Positions 7,581 through 15,531 of a DNA stretch of 21,891 nucleotides are shown here, one piece after another. The number at the start of each line of letters is the position of its first letter. Position 1 is the first letter of the stretch. The DNA lies in assembly GCA_020429465.1 (NCBI GenBank), contig JAGQLH010000011.1, positions 1-21,891 of the forward strand. Direction: 5' to 3'. A program made the position numbers and the translations under genes. The notes under the pieces were generated by a model. That model saw nothing but the letters and a program-made list of their open reading frames with translations. It did not search any database and was not told the origin of the DNA. This DNA comes from Candidatus Dojkabacteria bacterium (GTDB lineage Bacteria; Patescibacteriota; Dojkabacteria; B142; WJKM01).

Positions 7581-7783
7581 ATATTACTGCACTTTTAACT
7601 ACCTTTAACAAGAAAGAAATTTTATTGTTTGTTTTAGGTTTCAAGACTCTTACAACTACTCAGAGCCCCATAAACCTTCCTCATTCATCTTCTTTCACCA
7701 CTGCTTAAGCCTTACATTAAGCACGTATGGCATAAGCGTATTAGAACTGCCCAATAGTTCTAAGCAGTAAACTAGTTACAAGT
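7562..7783 (+). promoter_or_regulatory. Long structured 5' leader of the mraZ operon
   Basis: The 222-nt leader has no convincing small gene. The box region 7563-7582 can pair with 7683-7702: 11 Watson-Crick pairs, one G-U, one U-U mismatch, then 7 more pairs including one G-U. Inside the loop, AGGTTT (7636-7641) pairs with AAACCT (7672-7677), nesting CTCT (7647-7650) with AGAG (7662-7665). Downstream, GCTTAA (7703-7708) pairs with TTAAGC (7717-7722), and TTAGAACT (7741-7748) pairs with AGTTCTAA (7756-7763) around a 7-nt loop. ACTGCTTA (7700-7707) can alternatively pair with TAAGCAGT (7761-7768), which competes with the other stems. No known riboswitch, T-box or tRNA signature is seen. The pairings are visible; the regulatory role is inferred. 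Confidence 0.5.
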
Positions 7784-8209
7784 ATGTTAATAGGTGAATA
7801 TAGCGGTAAATTAGCAGAAAAAAATAGGACTGCATTACCAAAGAAACTACGAGATGAATTAAAGGGAACTATGTACATGACTCGAGGTTATGAACAGTGT
7901 ATTTTAGTTCTGGATGAAAAGAGATGGCAGATGCTACTAAGGACGATAGAGATTAAGCCATTTCTACATCAAACAATTAGGGATACGAAGCGATTTCTTT
8001 TAGGTGGTGCAAGTGAGATTCAGTTAGATAGTCAGGGTAGATGCATGATTCCGGCACATTTACAAGAATATGGAGCTATAGAGAAAGATCTTGTGTTTGT
8101 CGGAGTGGGTGATTGGATAGAAATTTGGAATTTAGATACCTGGAATAGTAAAATCGCTGAACTTTCTAATTCTGCTGCAGATATTGCTGAGCGATTAGGA
8201 CAGAATTAA
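7784..8209 (+). CDS. mraZ: Transcriptional regulator MraZ
   Basis: This 141-residue protein has two SpoVT-AbrB-type half-domains, each with the family's D/E-x-x-x-R core: EKNRTALPKKLR near residues 12-23 and DSQGRCMIPAHL near 82-93. MraZ assembles as a ring of subunits, binds tandem repeats upstream of its own gene and controls the division and cell-wall cluster. Length is typical (140-150). It is first in the operon, 17 bp ahead of rsmH, the classic mraZ-rsmH order. The three TGGTGA boxes at 7555-7580 are its likely binding site. No ribosome binding site precedes the ATG. Confidence 0.96.
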   Translation: MLIGEYSGKLAEKNRTALPKKLRDELKGTMYMTRGYEQCILVLDEKRWQMLLRTIEIKPFLHQTIRDTKRFLLGGASEIQLDSQGRCMIPAHLQEYGAIEKDLVFVGVGDWIEIWNLDTWNSKIAELSNSAADIAERLGQN

Positions 8210-8226
8210 CTCTTTGTAATTATAGA

Positions 8227-9177
8227 ATGAGCGAAGGAATAACAAAACATATACCAGTTCTTTTACATCAACTAGTAGAGTCTTTAGAAATAAAGCCGGG
8301 AGATGTCGTTGTGGATGCAACACTTGGAGGAGGCGGACATGCGAATGAAACACTAAAAAAATTAGAAGGTGATGGGGTATTTATAGCTTTTGATACTGAT
8401 GAAGAGGCGATTACACGATTCGAAGGAGTGTTGAAAGATGGTGGTTTTAAATCGCTTACAGATGAAGATGGAGTTGTTACGCTTGAAAAATCGTCACTAC
8501 GGATACATTTAATAAATAGAAATTTTAGGACGCTAGAAAAGAGTTTAAGTAAACTCAATATTACAAAGGTAAGCAAGGTTTATGCCGACTTGGGATTCTC
8601 AACTGACCAATTAAACAAATCGCTAAGTTACAAGGTTGATGGTGAATTAGACCTTCGAATGGATGCAGGATTACAAGTAAAAGCAGCTGATTTGCTAAAT
8701 GTACTTTTTGAGAAAGAATTAATTTCGATCTTTGAAAATTACGCTGATGAGCAACTAGCTAAGCCTCTAGCTCGAGAAATTGTTAAGCGAAGGAAAGAGA
8801 AGTTATTTGAAACAAAGGAGGATCTAAATCTAGTAATTCGAGAATTAGTAGAGCGATTTAATATTCAACAAAGTTCACGGAACTTTAGTCCAGAGCCGCG
8901 CATTTATCAAGCACTGAGAATTGCAGTGAATGATGAGTACGGTGCCCTGGAAGAATTTATAGAAAACAGTTTTACTATTTTAGCTCCACAAGGACTAATG
9001 GGAATTATTAGTTTCCATTCGGGAGAAGATAGGATAGTAAAAAAACTTTCTAAGGACTATATTCGTTCAGGAAAAGCGATTTGGAAAAATGAATTGGTGC
9101 AACCTTCCAAATCTGAAATTAGAGCCAATAAAAAATCTCGTAGTGCAAAACTTCGAGTGGTTCAAAGGGTTGCATAA
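8227..9177 (+). CDS. rsmH: 16S rRNA (cytosine1402-N4)-methyltransferase
   Basis: The 316-residue product uses S-adenosylmethionine to N4-methylate C1402 in the 16S rRNA decoding site. The N-terminal signature HIPVLLHQLVESL is followed by the SAM-binding motif VVVDATLGGGGHANETL near residues 28-44. Later motifs are YADLGFSTDQL near 119-129, the helical insert with LDLRMDAG, the ISFHSGEDRIVKK segment near 260, and the C-terminal RSAKLRVVQRV. The family's HSLED reads HSGED here, a mild change. Length is normal. It lies between mraZ and the ftsL-like gene, as in most dcw clusters, with short gaps that point to co-transcription. Confidence 0.96.
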   Translation: MSEGITKHIPVLLHQLVESLEIKPGDVVVDATLGGGGHANETLKKLEGDGVFIAFDTDEEAITRFEGVLKDGGFKSLTDEDGVVTLEKSSLRIHLINRNFRTLEKSLSKLNITKVSKVYADLGFSTDQLNKSLSYKVDGELDLRMDAGLQVKAADLLNVLFEKELISIFENYADEQLAKPLAREIVKRRKEKLFETKEDLNLVIRELVERFNIQQSSRNFSPEPRIYQALRIAVNDEYGALEEFIENSFTILAPQGLMGIISFHSGEDRIVKKLSKDYIRSGKAIWKNELVQPSKSEIRANKKSRSAKLRVVQRVA

Positions 9178-9206
9178 ATTTGCTTGTACTTTTAACTACA
9201 ATAAGC

Positions 9207-9545
9207 GTGAGGCGTGTAAAACAAACCACACAATCTGGTTCTGTTCGTGGCTCTGCAGTCACGAAGCGGATGTTTATGCTTGTCATAGGACTTGTTCTTG
9301 TTTTCGTTTTTGTCCAATTCCTTAAACTTTCTACTGTTGGTCGTATTGGGAATGAAATTGCAGCGATAAAGACAGAGCAGAAACAGTTAGAACTCGACAA
9401 CGAGCTATTGAAGGCTGAAATTAATAAATTAAAATCGCCATCAAATCTTGAGTCTGCACTCCCTACGTATGGAGAATTTGTTTCGGTACCAGTGGAGGTA
9501 ATTTCGCTTGAAAGATCAAATGAAGTTGCTATCATAACAGAGTAA
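9207..9545 (+). CDS. ftsL: FtsL/DivIC-like division protein
   Basis: From GTG 9207 the product is 112 residues: a basic cytoplasmic N-terminus, one membrane span (about 23-39, FMLVIGLVLVFVFVQFL), then a heptad-like coiled coil rich in E, K and L (about 45-75) and a short external tail. That is the architecture of FtsL/DivIC septum proteins, which hold the divisome together with FtsB and FtsQ and activate FtsW-FtsI. Sequence in this family is poorly conserved, so the name rests on architecture and on position between rsmH and ftsI. A TTG at 9180, only 2 bp after rsmH, would add nine residues; GTG 9207 gives a 29-bp gap closer to the 16-27 bp gaps elsewhere in the operon. Confidence 0.8.
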   Translation: MRRVKQTTQSGSVRGSAVTKRMFMLVIGLVLVFVFVQFLKLSTVGRIGNEIAAIKTEQKQLELDNELLKAEINKLKSPSNLESALPTYGEFVSVPVEVISLERSNEVAIITE

Positions 9546-9570
9546 TTTTGCACTTCTAATTTGCTTTGGC

Positions 9571-11391
9571 ATGACGACTAGACAGAACTCTAAATTCAAA
9601 TCCTTACAACGTATAGTTTTCCTTTGTTTTTTTATTATTTTTGGCAGTATCGTCTGGTTTCTTACCCGATGGCAAATCCTTTCAAATGATAGTTTTGTTG
9701 GTTATGCTGCCGAACGATATTCTCAGGAATCCTTAACTTCAAATAGGGGGGAGATTCTTTCCCGCCATGGTGAAACTCTTGCGTACTCAGATCCAGCGTG
9801 GGATGTTTATGTATATATTCCAGATTTAGAAAATGTGGAAAGAGCAACTGAATCCCGGCCACCTATTCAAACCCGCAACGAATTTGAGCAAAAAGTAAGT
9901 ACTATCTTGGGTATTTCTGAACAAGAGTTATCCGATAATCTCAATTTAGGTCCACAATGGGTTAAAATCGCTGACAAAGTACCATATGATACATATTTAA
10001 ATCTCCAAACAATTGAAACAGACCGGTATGGAGATGAACATTACTTGTCCGGCTTAAATTTTGAGTTTACCTCAAAACGGGTTTACCCAGAGGGTAATAT
10101 TGCACCTCATGTCTTAGGATTTATTGGAAAAGATCTAAATTCAAATGATATTGGTAGAGGGGGAATTGAACAGAGATATAACGGGATGCTTGCTGCACAG
10201 GAAGGATTTACTGCACAGGAAACTGACAAATTTGGAAATCCAATAGCCTTTTCAGAATCTAAATATATTAGAGCAAAACGTGGTAGCACATTAAAAACTA
10301 CGATTGATATAACACTACAAGAAATTGTTCAGAAGAAACTCTGTGAAGGAGTTGAGCAATACGAAGCAAAATCAGGATCACTTATAATTATGGATCCAAA
10401 GACAGGTGAGATCCTTGCGATGGCAAATTGCCCTGATTACGATCCAAATGAGTATTTCACAATAGAAGATGCTGATGTTTTTACAAACAAAGCAGTAGTT
10501 GTTCCATATGAGGTTGGTTCTATTGCTAAGTTATTCACGTTATCTGCAGCTGTAGAAGAATTAAATGTTACTCCTGACGAGATAATTAGTGAGGGGCATA
10601 CTGGATGCCGTATGATTCGAGCTTCAAATTTTGATGAGTATGATGTTCGACAAATATGTACTGCGGACAAAAAACCTCAAGGGGCACTAACTGCCACTCA
10701 AGCACTCATTAAATCTGATAATCTAGCCTTTATTAACCTTTCGGATAGGCTTGGTAAAGAGACTATGTACTATTATTTGGATGGTTTTGGAGTTGGAAAG
10801 CCAAGTGGAATCGATCTAAGTGGTGAATCTATTGGGTACTTGCCAAGCTTAGACGATCCTAATGCATGGCATCCGATTGATATGGCCGTATTTGCATATG
10901 GACACGGTTACCAGATGAATCTTATGCAGGCAACAAGGGGTATTGGCGCTATTGCAAATAGAGGTTGGGTGATGAGACCATATATTATTTCTGAAATTTA
11001 TGATTCGGAAGAAGGTGTAAAACGATTTGAGCCTTTAGCAGAGAATAAAGTAGTATCAGATTCTACAACAAAAACAGTTACGCTTATGATGGAAGAACTC
11101 TATAAACAACATGTCGAGACACAATATAGGCATTTGTTAGATTATCCAGTGGCAACTAAATCTGGAACCGCACTTATACCATTTAAAGATAAGGTAGGAT
11201 ATTCATCAGAAATAAATGCAACGTATGTTGGATTTGATACCAGTAATGACAAAAATTTTATTATGGCAATTAGATTAGAAGCACCACAGTCAGTGAAAAA
11301 ATTATCATACTATTCGGCTCGTCCTTTGTGGATAGAAACGTATGATGCAATAAAAGATCATTTCGGTATTAAACCACGGACTCAAAATTAA
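9571..11391 (+). CDS. ftsI: Septal penicillin-binding protein, peptidoglycan transpeptidase
   Basis: The 606-residue class B PBP crosslinks peptidoglycan outside the membrane during division. One N-terminal membrane anchor (about 15-33) is followed by the dimerisation domain with SNRGEILSRHGETLAYS near 57-73. The transpeptidase domain then has all three catalytic motifs: SxxK as S317-I-A-K320 in YEVGSIAKLF, SxN as S382-D-N384, and KSG-T at 530-533. The usual residues before the nucleophile (EPGSTFK) are changed to EVGSIAK but the essential residues are kept. No PASTA domains follow. It lies 25 bp after the ftsL-like gene, the normal dcw order. No mraY, murD or ftsW is present in this window, so part of the cluster has been rearranged or lies elsewhere. 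Confidence 0.95.
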   Translation: MTTRQNSKFKSLQRIVFLCFFIIFGSIVWFLTRWQILSNDSFVGYAAERYSQESLTSNRGEILSRHGETLAYSDPAWDVYVYIPDLENVERATESRPPIQTRNEFEQKVSTILGISEQELSDNLNLGPQWVKIADKVPYDTYLNLQTIETDRYGDEHYLSGLNFEFTSKRVYPEGNIAPHVLGFIGKDLNSNDIGRGGIEQRYNGMLAAQEGFTAQETDKFGNPIAFSESKYIRAKRGSTLKTTIDITLQEIVQKKLCEGVEQYEAKSGSLIIMDPKTGEILAMANCPDYDPNEYFTIEDADVFTNKAVVVPYEVGSIAKLFTLSAAVEELNVTPDEIISEGHTGCRMIRASNFDEYDVRQICTADKKPQGALTATQALIKSDNLAFINLSDRLGKETMYYYLDGFGVGKPSGIDLSGESIGYLPSLDDPNAWHPIDMAVFAYGHGYQMNLMQATRGIGAIANRGWVMRPYIISEIYDSEEGVKRFEPLAENKVVSDSTTKTVTLMMEELYKQHVETQYRHLLDYPVATKSGTALIPFKDKVGYSSEINATYVGFDTSNDKNFIMAIRLEAPQSVKKLSYYSARPLWIETYDAIKDHFGIKPRTQN

Positions 11392-11394
11392 TAA

Positions 11395-11403
11395 TGATAT
11401 ACT
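11395..11403 (+). promoter_or_regulatory. Possible internal extended -10 promoter ahead of murA
   Basis: TGATATACT (11395-11403) matches the extended -10 form TGnTATAmT and lies in the longest gap of the operon, the 77 bp between ftsI and murA. No good -35 is seen at 17 bp. Transcription would start near 11410, about 59 nt before murA. This could give murA and the genes behind it a second input independent of the MraZ operator. Confidence 0.42.
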
Positions 11404-11468
11404 AATGTGATGTAATGTTCTCTGATCTGTTATTAGAATCGTATTTACATTCTTAATCACCCATAATT

Positions 11469-12758
11469 ATGGCACGTTTCTCTATACGAGGTGGAAAACC
11501 GCTTAATGGAACACTACCTGCAGCTGGAAATAAAAATGCAGTTCTCAAAATGATTCCAGCAGCACTTCTCAGTTCTGAGCCTGTTCGTCTTACTAATGTT
11601 CCGGCTATAAGTGATGTTGAAGTTATGTTTGAAATTATGAAAGGACTTGGGACAAAAATTTCGTACGATAAACAAGCAGGTATTGTTGAACTACATACTC
11701 CAGAGATTACATCACATACTATCAATCCCGATTTAGCCAAAAAGCTCCGGGCTTCAAATATGTTTCTAGGTCCATTACTTGCACGAGAAGGAACTGTAAC
11801 CAACGTGTTTCCGGGTGGAGATAAAATTGGCCCACGTGAAATGAATGCTCATTTTGATGGGCTTAAACAGTTAGGTGCTCACGTTGAGTTACATGAAAGT
11901 AAAAGTTTTACACTTTCAGGAACAATGAAACCAGCAGAGGTGTTTTTGTATGAACCAAGTGTAACCGCAACAGAGAACACATTGCTTGCTGCAGTACTAA
12001 CAGATGGCACAACCACGATAGAAAATGCTGCTTCAGAACCACATGTTCAAGAGCTTTGTAATATGTTGGTAACTATGGGGGCGAGCATAGAAGGTATCGG
12101 TACAAATAAACTTACTATTCATGGGGTTTCTTCCTTGCATGGAACTGATTTTAAAATTCCTCCAGATTTTATATATATCGGAACATTCATTATTCTCGCA
12201 GCTATTACCGGAGGTGATTTAAAGATAACTGATGTTAATCATAAAGATTTACGGACAATTTTGTATTTCTTTAGTAAGTTAGGTGTTCATACTGAATTTG
12301 AAGATGGGACAATACATATTCCTCCACACCAGAAACTCAAGATAGATGACCCAACATGGGCTCGAACGAAAGGTTTTTATTCTCAACCATGGCCATGTTT
12401 TCCTACAGATTTGATGAGTATTGCAATAGTTCTCGCAACACAAACAGAAGGATCTACGTTATTCTTTGAAAAAATGTATCCAGGTCGAATGTTCTTTGCG
12501 AACTATCTTAATGGAATGGGGGCAAATATTATTTTGGCTGATCCACACAGGATTATAGTTAATGGTAAAACATCACTAACTGGAGCAAAAGGTTTACAAT
12601 CTCCAGATTTGCGAGCAGGTATGGCGTTCGTTGCGGCAGGTTTATGTGCAGAGGGCGAAACAGTTGTTGAGAGTGTAGAACATATTGAAAGAGGGTATCC
12701 AAATATCGACTCAGTACTAAAATCATTAGGCGCTGATATAACTAGAATAGAAGATTAA
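11469..12758 (+). CDS. murA: UDP-GlcNAc enolpyruvyl transferase with Cys-to-Asp active site
   Basis: The 429-residue cytosolic enzyme transfers enolpyruvate from PEP to UDP-N-acetylglucosamine, the first committed step of peptidoglycan synthesis. The substrate-binding K22-N23 are in AAGNKNAVLK; the catalytic loop reads FPGGDKIGPRE at 114-124; D/T residues of PCFPTDLMS are near 313-321; and ERGYPNIDSVLKSLGADI closes the protein. In the loop the catalytic Cys (C115 in E. coli) is replaced by Asp118 (codon 11820-11822). That change is natural in Mycobacterium and Chlamydia MurA and gives fosfomycin resistance while keeping activity. Length and remaining motifs are normal. It follows ftsI after 77 bp and precedes a Mur-ligase-like gene by 20 bp. 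Confidence 0.95.
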   Translation: MARFSIRGGKPLNGTLPAAGNKNAVLKMIPAALLSSEPVRLTNVPAISDVEVMFEIMKGLGTKISYDKQAGIVELHTPEITSHTINPDLAKKLRASNMFLGPLLAREGTVTNVFPGGDKIGPREMNAHFDGLKQLGAHVELHESKSFTLSGTMKPAEVFLYEPSVTATENTLLAAVLTDGTTTIENAASEPHVQELCNMLVTMGASIEGIGTNKLTIHGVSSLHGTDFKIPPDFIYIGTFIILAAITGGDLKITDVNHKDLRTILYFFSKLGVHTEFEDGTIHIPPHQKLKIDDPTWARTKGFYSQPWPCFPTDLMSIAIVLATQTEGSTLFFEKMYPGRMFFANYLNGMGANIILADPHRIIVNGKTSLTGAKGLQSPDLRAGMAFVAAGLCAEGETVVESVEHIERGYPNIDSVLKSLGADITRIED

Positions 12759-12778
12759 TTATTACTAATAGTATTTTT

Positions 12779-13516
12779 GTGCTAAGAAAAATACTCAAAC
12801 ACACACTTCAGTTTTTAGCTGAACGTGCAATTAAAAAACATCCGATCAAGTTTATCGTGGTGGTAGGTTGGTACGGGACTGATTTAGTTAAAGAGGGTAT
12901 CTATTCAGTGCTTTCACGAAAGGAATCTATTCGAAGAAATACAACTAAATTGTGGTGGGATTTTTCGGTGCCTTTAATAATACTCGGATATAAAGATACA
13001 CAGCGTCGGATAATAAGATGGTTGGCAATGATTATTAAAACCACGTACTCACTCTTAGCTAACCCGAAAAATCCTCATACGATAGTAATTGATTTGAATA
13101 TGGCAGATCATGATACATATCACTATTGGAGTCAAATAATTACTCCAGAAATAGTTGTTGTTACAAATTATAAAAATAGTAGGGGGGAACTTAAAGTACA
13201 CGAATTAGTAGATAAAACGAAGTTAAATGGAGGTACTATATTGGTTTCACCTACGATTAGTGATGAAGCATTTGAAGAATTTGAGAGATATGCTTCATTA
13301 GATTTCGATACGTTAGAGTTAACTACCGAACATAAGAAATTCTCATTTAGTTCGAAGGTCCCACGATTAGTAATTGAGAGCTATGCTCCTGTCATTTCGG
13401 TAGCATTAGAAAGAGGTTTTAGTGATGATGAGATTATTGACTGTCTTGCAAAATTAGAAACTCTTGATCATTTTACAAAAAAAATTCATGAGAATTTGGA
13501 GTTAGATGCAAAGTAA
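12779..13516 (+). CDS. Degenerate, truncated Mur-ligase-like protein (predicted inactive)
   Basis: The start is GTG 12779; the product has 245 residues. Its layout follows the central ATP-binding domain of MurF-type ligases. KFIVVVGWYGTDLVKEGIYS (24-43) matches the position of the P-loop G-x-x-G-K-T/S, but the Lys-Thr is Thr34-Asp35. FSVPLIILG (62-70) matches the family's EIGVPLTIL. HTIVIDLNMADHD matches the LEMGA region with Glu changed to Asp, and PEIVVVTNY matches PDIAVITN. VIESYAPVISVALERGFSDD resembles the N-ALA-A-G-L helix that follows the domain, after which the protein stops, so most of the C-terminal domain is missing. No ATP-dependent ligation is expected. Its place between murA and a sigma factor suggests a structural or regulatory role that binds a Mur precursor or partner; this is inference. 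Confidence 0.8.
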   Translation: MLRKILKHTLQFLAERAIKKHPIKFIVVVGWYGTDLVKEGIYSVLSRKESIRRNTTKLWWDFSVPLIILGYKDTQRRIIRWLAMIIKTTYSLLANPKNPHTIVIDLNMADHDTYHYWSQIITPEIVVVTNYKNSRGELKVHELVDKTKLNGGTILVSPTISDEAFEEFERYASLDFDTLELTTEHKKFSFSSKVPRLVIESYAPVISVALERGFSDDEIIDCLAKLETLDHFTKKIHENLELDAK

Positions 13517-13532
13517 TTTTTATTCCATCTGA

Positions 13533-14117
13533 GTGTTACAAAAATTAAGAAATCCTCAAGACCTTACAAAAGAGGAACAAAAGAAAATTGCAAATAAGGA
13601 ACGGCTTTCAAAGAAAGACTTTGAGGTTATTTACACTACGTACCATGAACGAATATTCAACTTCGTGAATTCTCGTGTGACAAAACGAGAAGATGCTGAA
13701 GATCTTACGGCATTAGTATTCGAACGCGTTTTAAAAAAACTTGAAGACTTTCAATGGCAAGGAGTTACAATAACTTCCTGGATATACCGTATTGCACGTA
13801 ATGCGATTATTGACTTCTATCGTAAAAATTCCGATCGTAAAAAGGATTCTTCTGTAGAGCAAATTGGTGAATTTCTCGAATCACCTGATGAGAAAATAGA
13901 AGAGGTGTTAATTGAAAATGAAGAAGAGATTGCACTGTTTAACTCTATTCGAGAACTCGAAGAGGAGGATCAATTTTTGGTATATTACAAATTCTTTGAA
14001 GAGTTATCAAACAAAGAAATAGCAGACATTACTGGCCTTAGTGAAACTAATGTAGGGACAAAATTACACAGACTCAGGCAAAGATTACGAGGATATTTTG
14101 AAGGGAATATTGGTTAG
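13533..14117 (+). CDS. ECF-type RNA polymerase sigma factor
   Basis: The 194-residue product (GTG start at 13533) has the two-domain form of group 4 sigma factors. Region 2 runs from FEVIYTTYHERIFNFVNSRV (about 31-50) through REDAEDLTALVFERV and TSWIYRIARNAIIDFYRK (about 80-97), including the -10 recognition helix. After an acidic linker, region 4 has a helix-turn-helix from LEEEDQFLVYYKFFEELSNK to NKEIADITGLSETNVGTKLH (about 155-178). An N-terminal extension of about 30 charged residues is unusual. No anti-sigma factor with a membrane span is adjacent. It lies 16 bp after the pseudo-Mur gene and 27 bp before murE, so it is made together with cell-wall enzymes and may respond to envelope state. 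Confidence 0.9.
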   Translation: MLQKLRNPQDLTKEEQKKIANKERLSKKDFEVIYTTYHERIFNFVNSRVTKREDAEDLTALVFERVLKKLEDFQWQGVTITSWIYRIARNAIIDFYRKNSDRKKDSSVEQIGEFLESPDEKIEEVLIENEEEIALFNSIRELEEEDQFLVYYKFFEELSNKEIADITGLSETNVGTKLHRLRQRLRGYFEGNIG

Positions 14118-14144
14118 TGTAACTTTAGTAACTATTTGATAATT

Positions 14145-15464
14145 ATGCAAAAATTAAAAAACATATATCATCTGATTCAATCTCTTATTGCTAATGTTCG
14201 ATATGGTTTCCCCGCTCGGAAACTTACTATTATTGGTGTGACTGGGACTGATGGTAAAACAACAACAACAACAATGCTCTACCATACACTCAAAGAATCG
14301 GGTGTGAAAGTAGGTATGATATCAACAATTAATGCAAAAATCGGAGATGAAGAAATAGATACCGGTTTACATGTAACTACTCCGGAACCGTGGGATCTTC
14401 CCCGCTTGCTTCGTAGAATGATTCGGGAAGGAATAACTCATGTGGTTATTGAATCTACATCCTCTGGTCTTGATCAAAATAGGTTGTTTGGTGTTAGGTA
14501 CGATGCAGTGACAATAACTAATATTGGGCATGATCATATCGATTATCATGGTAGTTGGAAGAAGTATGCGCAAGCAAAGTACAAGATTATTGAAAAAACA
14601 AAAGATGGGGGACTTGTTGTATTAAATTATGATCATGAGGAAAGTAGAGACTGGCTTGAGAGGAAAATTGAAAATGTACAAAATAAGAATATTATCTGGT
14701 ATAGCGTCGATGAACTCTTAGATACAAATCATAGTGTAGATGGAATAACATTTACATTTGATGATGAAACATACTCAATCCCCCTTATTGGAGAATACAA
14801 TTTTAGTAATGCGCTTGGAGTAATTATTATCGCACGAAGGTATGTTGCAATTAATAAAATCATAAATGCACTTAAAACATTTAGTGCACCTCTTGGTAGA
14901 ATGCAGGTAATGCAAACAGAGCCGAATGCTGTTATTATTGATTTTGCTCACACTCCTTCAAGCCTAGAACGAGCCTTGGAATCTATTCAAAAAATTCGTC
15001 CGACAGAGCAGAGTGCAATATGGTGTATATTTGGTTGTGCTGGACAACGTGATCCAGATAGAAGAAGAATGGGGTTGGTATCTGCTAAGATGGCTGATAA
15101 AACCCTTATTACATTAGAAGATCCTAGAACTGAAGATATAGTTGCGATTAATACTGAGATTGCTGAGCATGGCGAGAAAGGAGGGGGACAGGTTATTACA
15201 AGATTTGTATCACATGAGGATTTTGAAAAACGAAATAATGAATTCAATAACCTGGAAAATAAAGCAATAATTTCATTTGATTATCCTACTATCGAAAATC
15301 GTATTGATGCAATTAGCTTTGCTTGTAAAATGGCTAAGCCTGATGATATTGTGTATATAACTGGTAAAGGACATGAAGAAAGTCTTGCTATAGGAGACCC
15401 AATTGTGGAGTATCCTTATACTGATCAAGATACTGTTGAGGCTATTATTACACAAGATGTATAA
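14145..15464 (+). CDS. murE: MurE-like UDP-MurNAc-tripeptide ligase
   Basis: From ATG 14145 the product is 439 residues; a TTG at 14136 is a less likely start. It is a Mur ligase that adds the third amino acid to UDP-MurNAc-L-Ala-D-Glu. The P-loop GVTGTDGKTTTTT is at 31-43, the HDHIDYHGSW motif near 129-138, and the carbamylated-Lys helix YAQAKYK near 141-147. GRMQV (251-255) and HTPSSLERAL (269-278) lead into the C-terminal domain with GCAGQRDPDRRRMG and EDPRTED at 325-331, ending with GKGHEE. The meso-DAP signature DNPR reads EDPR, closer to the DDPR of Thermotoga, so the third residue may be lysine or DAP. The N-terminal UDP-binding domain is very short (about 25 residues before the P-loop region), as the total length below the usual 480-500 shows. 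Confidence 0.92.
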   Translation: MQKLKNIYHLIQSLIANVRYGFPARKLTIIGVTGTDGKTTTTTMLYHTLKESGVKVGMISTINAKIGDEEIDTGLHVTTPEPWDLPRLLRRMIREGITHVVIESTSSGLDQNRLFGVRYDAVTITNIGHDHIDYHGSWKKYAQAKYKIIEKTKDGGLVVLNYDHEESRDWLERKIENVQNKNIIWYSVDELLDTNHSVDGITFTFDDETYSIPLIGEYNFSNALGVIIIARRYVAINKIINALKTFSAPLGRMQVMQTEPNAVIIDFAHTPSSLERALESIQKIRPTEQSAIWCIFGCAGQRDPDRRRMGLVSAKMADKTLITLEDPRTEDIVAINTEIAEHGEKGGGQVITRFVSHEDFEKRNNEFNNLENKAIISFDYPTIENRIDAISFACKMAKPDDIVYITGKGHEESLAIGDPIVEYPYTDQDTVEAIITQDV

Positions 15465-15484
15465 ACCTCCGGTTTAAAATTTTG

Positions 15485-15490
15485 TATACT
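15485..15490 (+). promoter_or_regulatory. Possible internal -10 element ahead of tal
   Basis: TATACT (15485-15490) in the 67-bp gap after murE would start a transcript near 15497 with a leader of about 35 nt, like other genes here. No recognisable -35 or extended -10 accompanies it, so this is weak. Confidence 0.28.
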
Positions 15491-15531
15491 GTACTTGTCA
15501 GTGTAGTCCTAAATTTTTAATCTGCCTAATC

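Noticed and set aside
7700..7768. tRNA-like outline: 8-bp closing stem and internal hairpins
   Set aside because: There is no T-loop consensus, no D-loop GG, no CCA-compatible acceptor and no 5-bp anticodon arm with a 7-nt loop in the right place. It is kept as part of the mraZ leader structure.
15462..15476. TAAACC/GGTTTA hairpin after murE as a terminator
   Set aside because: The 6-bp stem is weak and is followed by AAATTTTG rather than a T tract; the operon appears to continue into tal.
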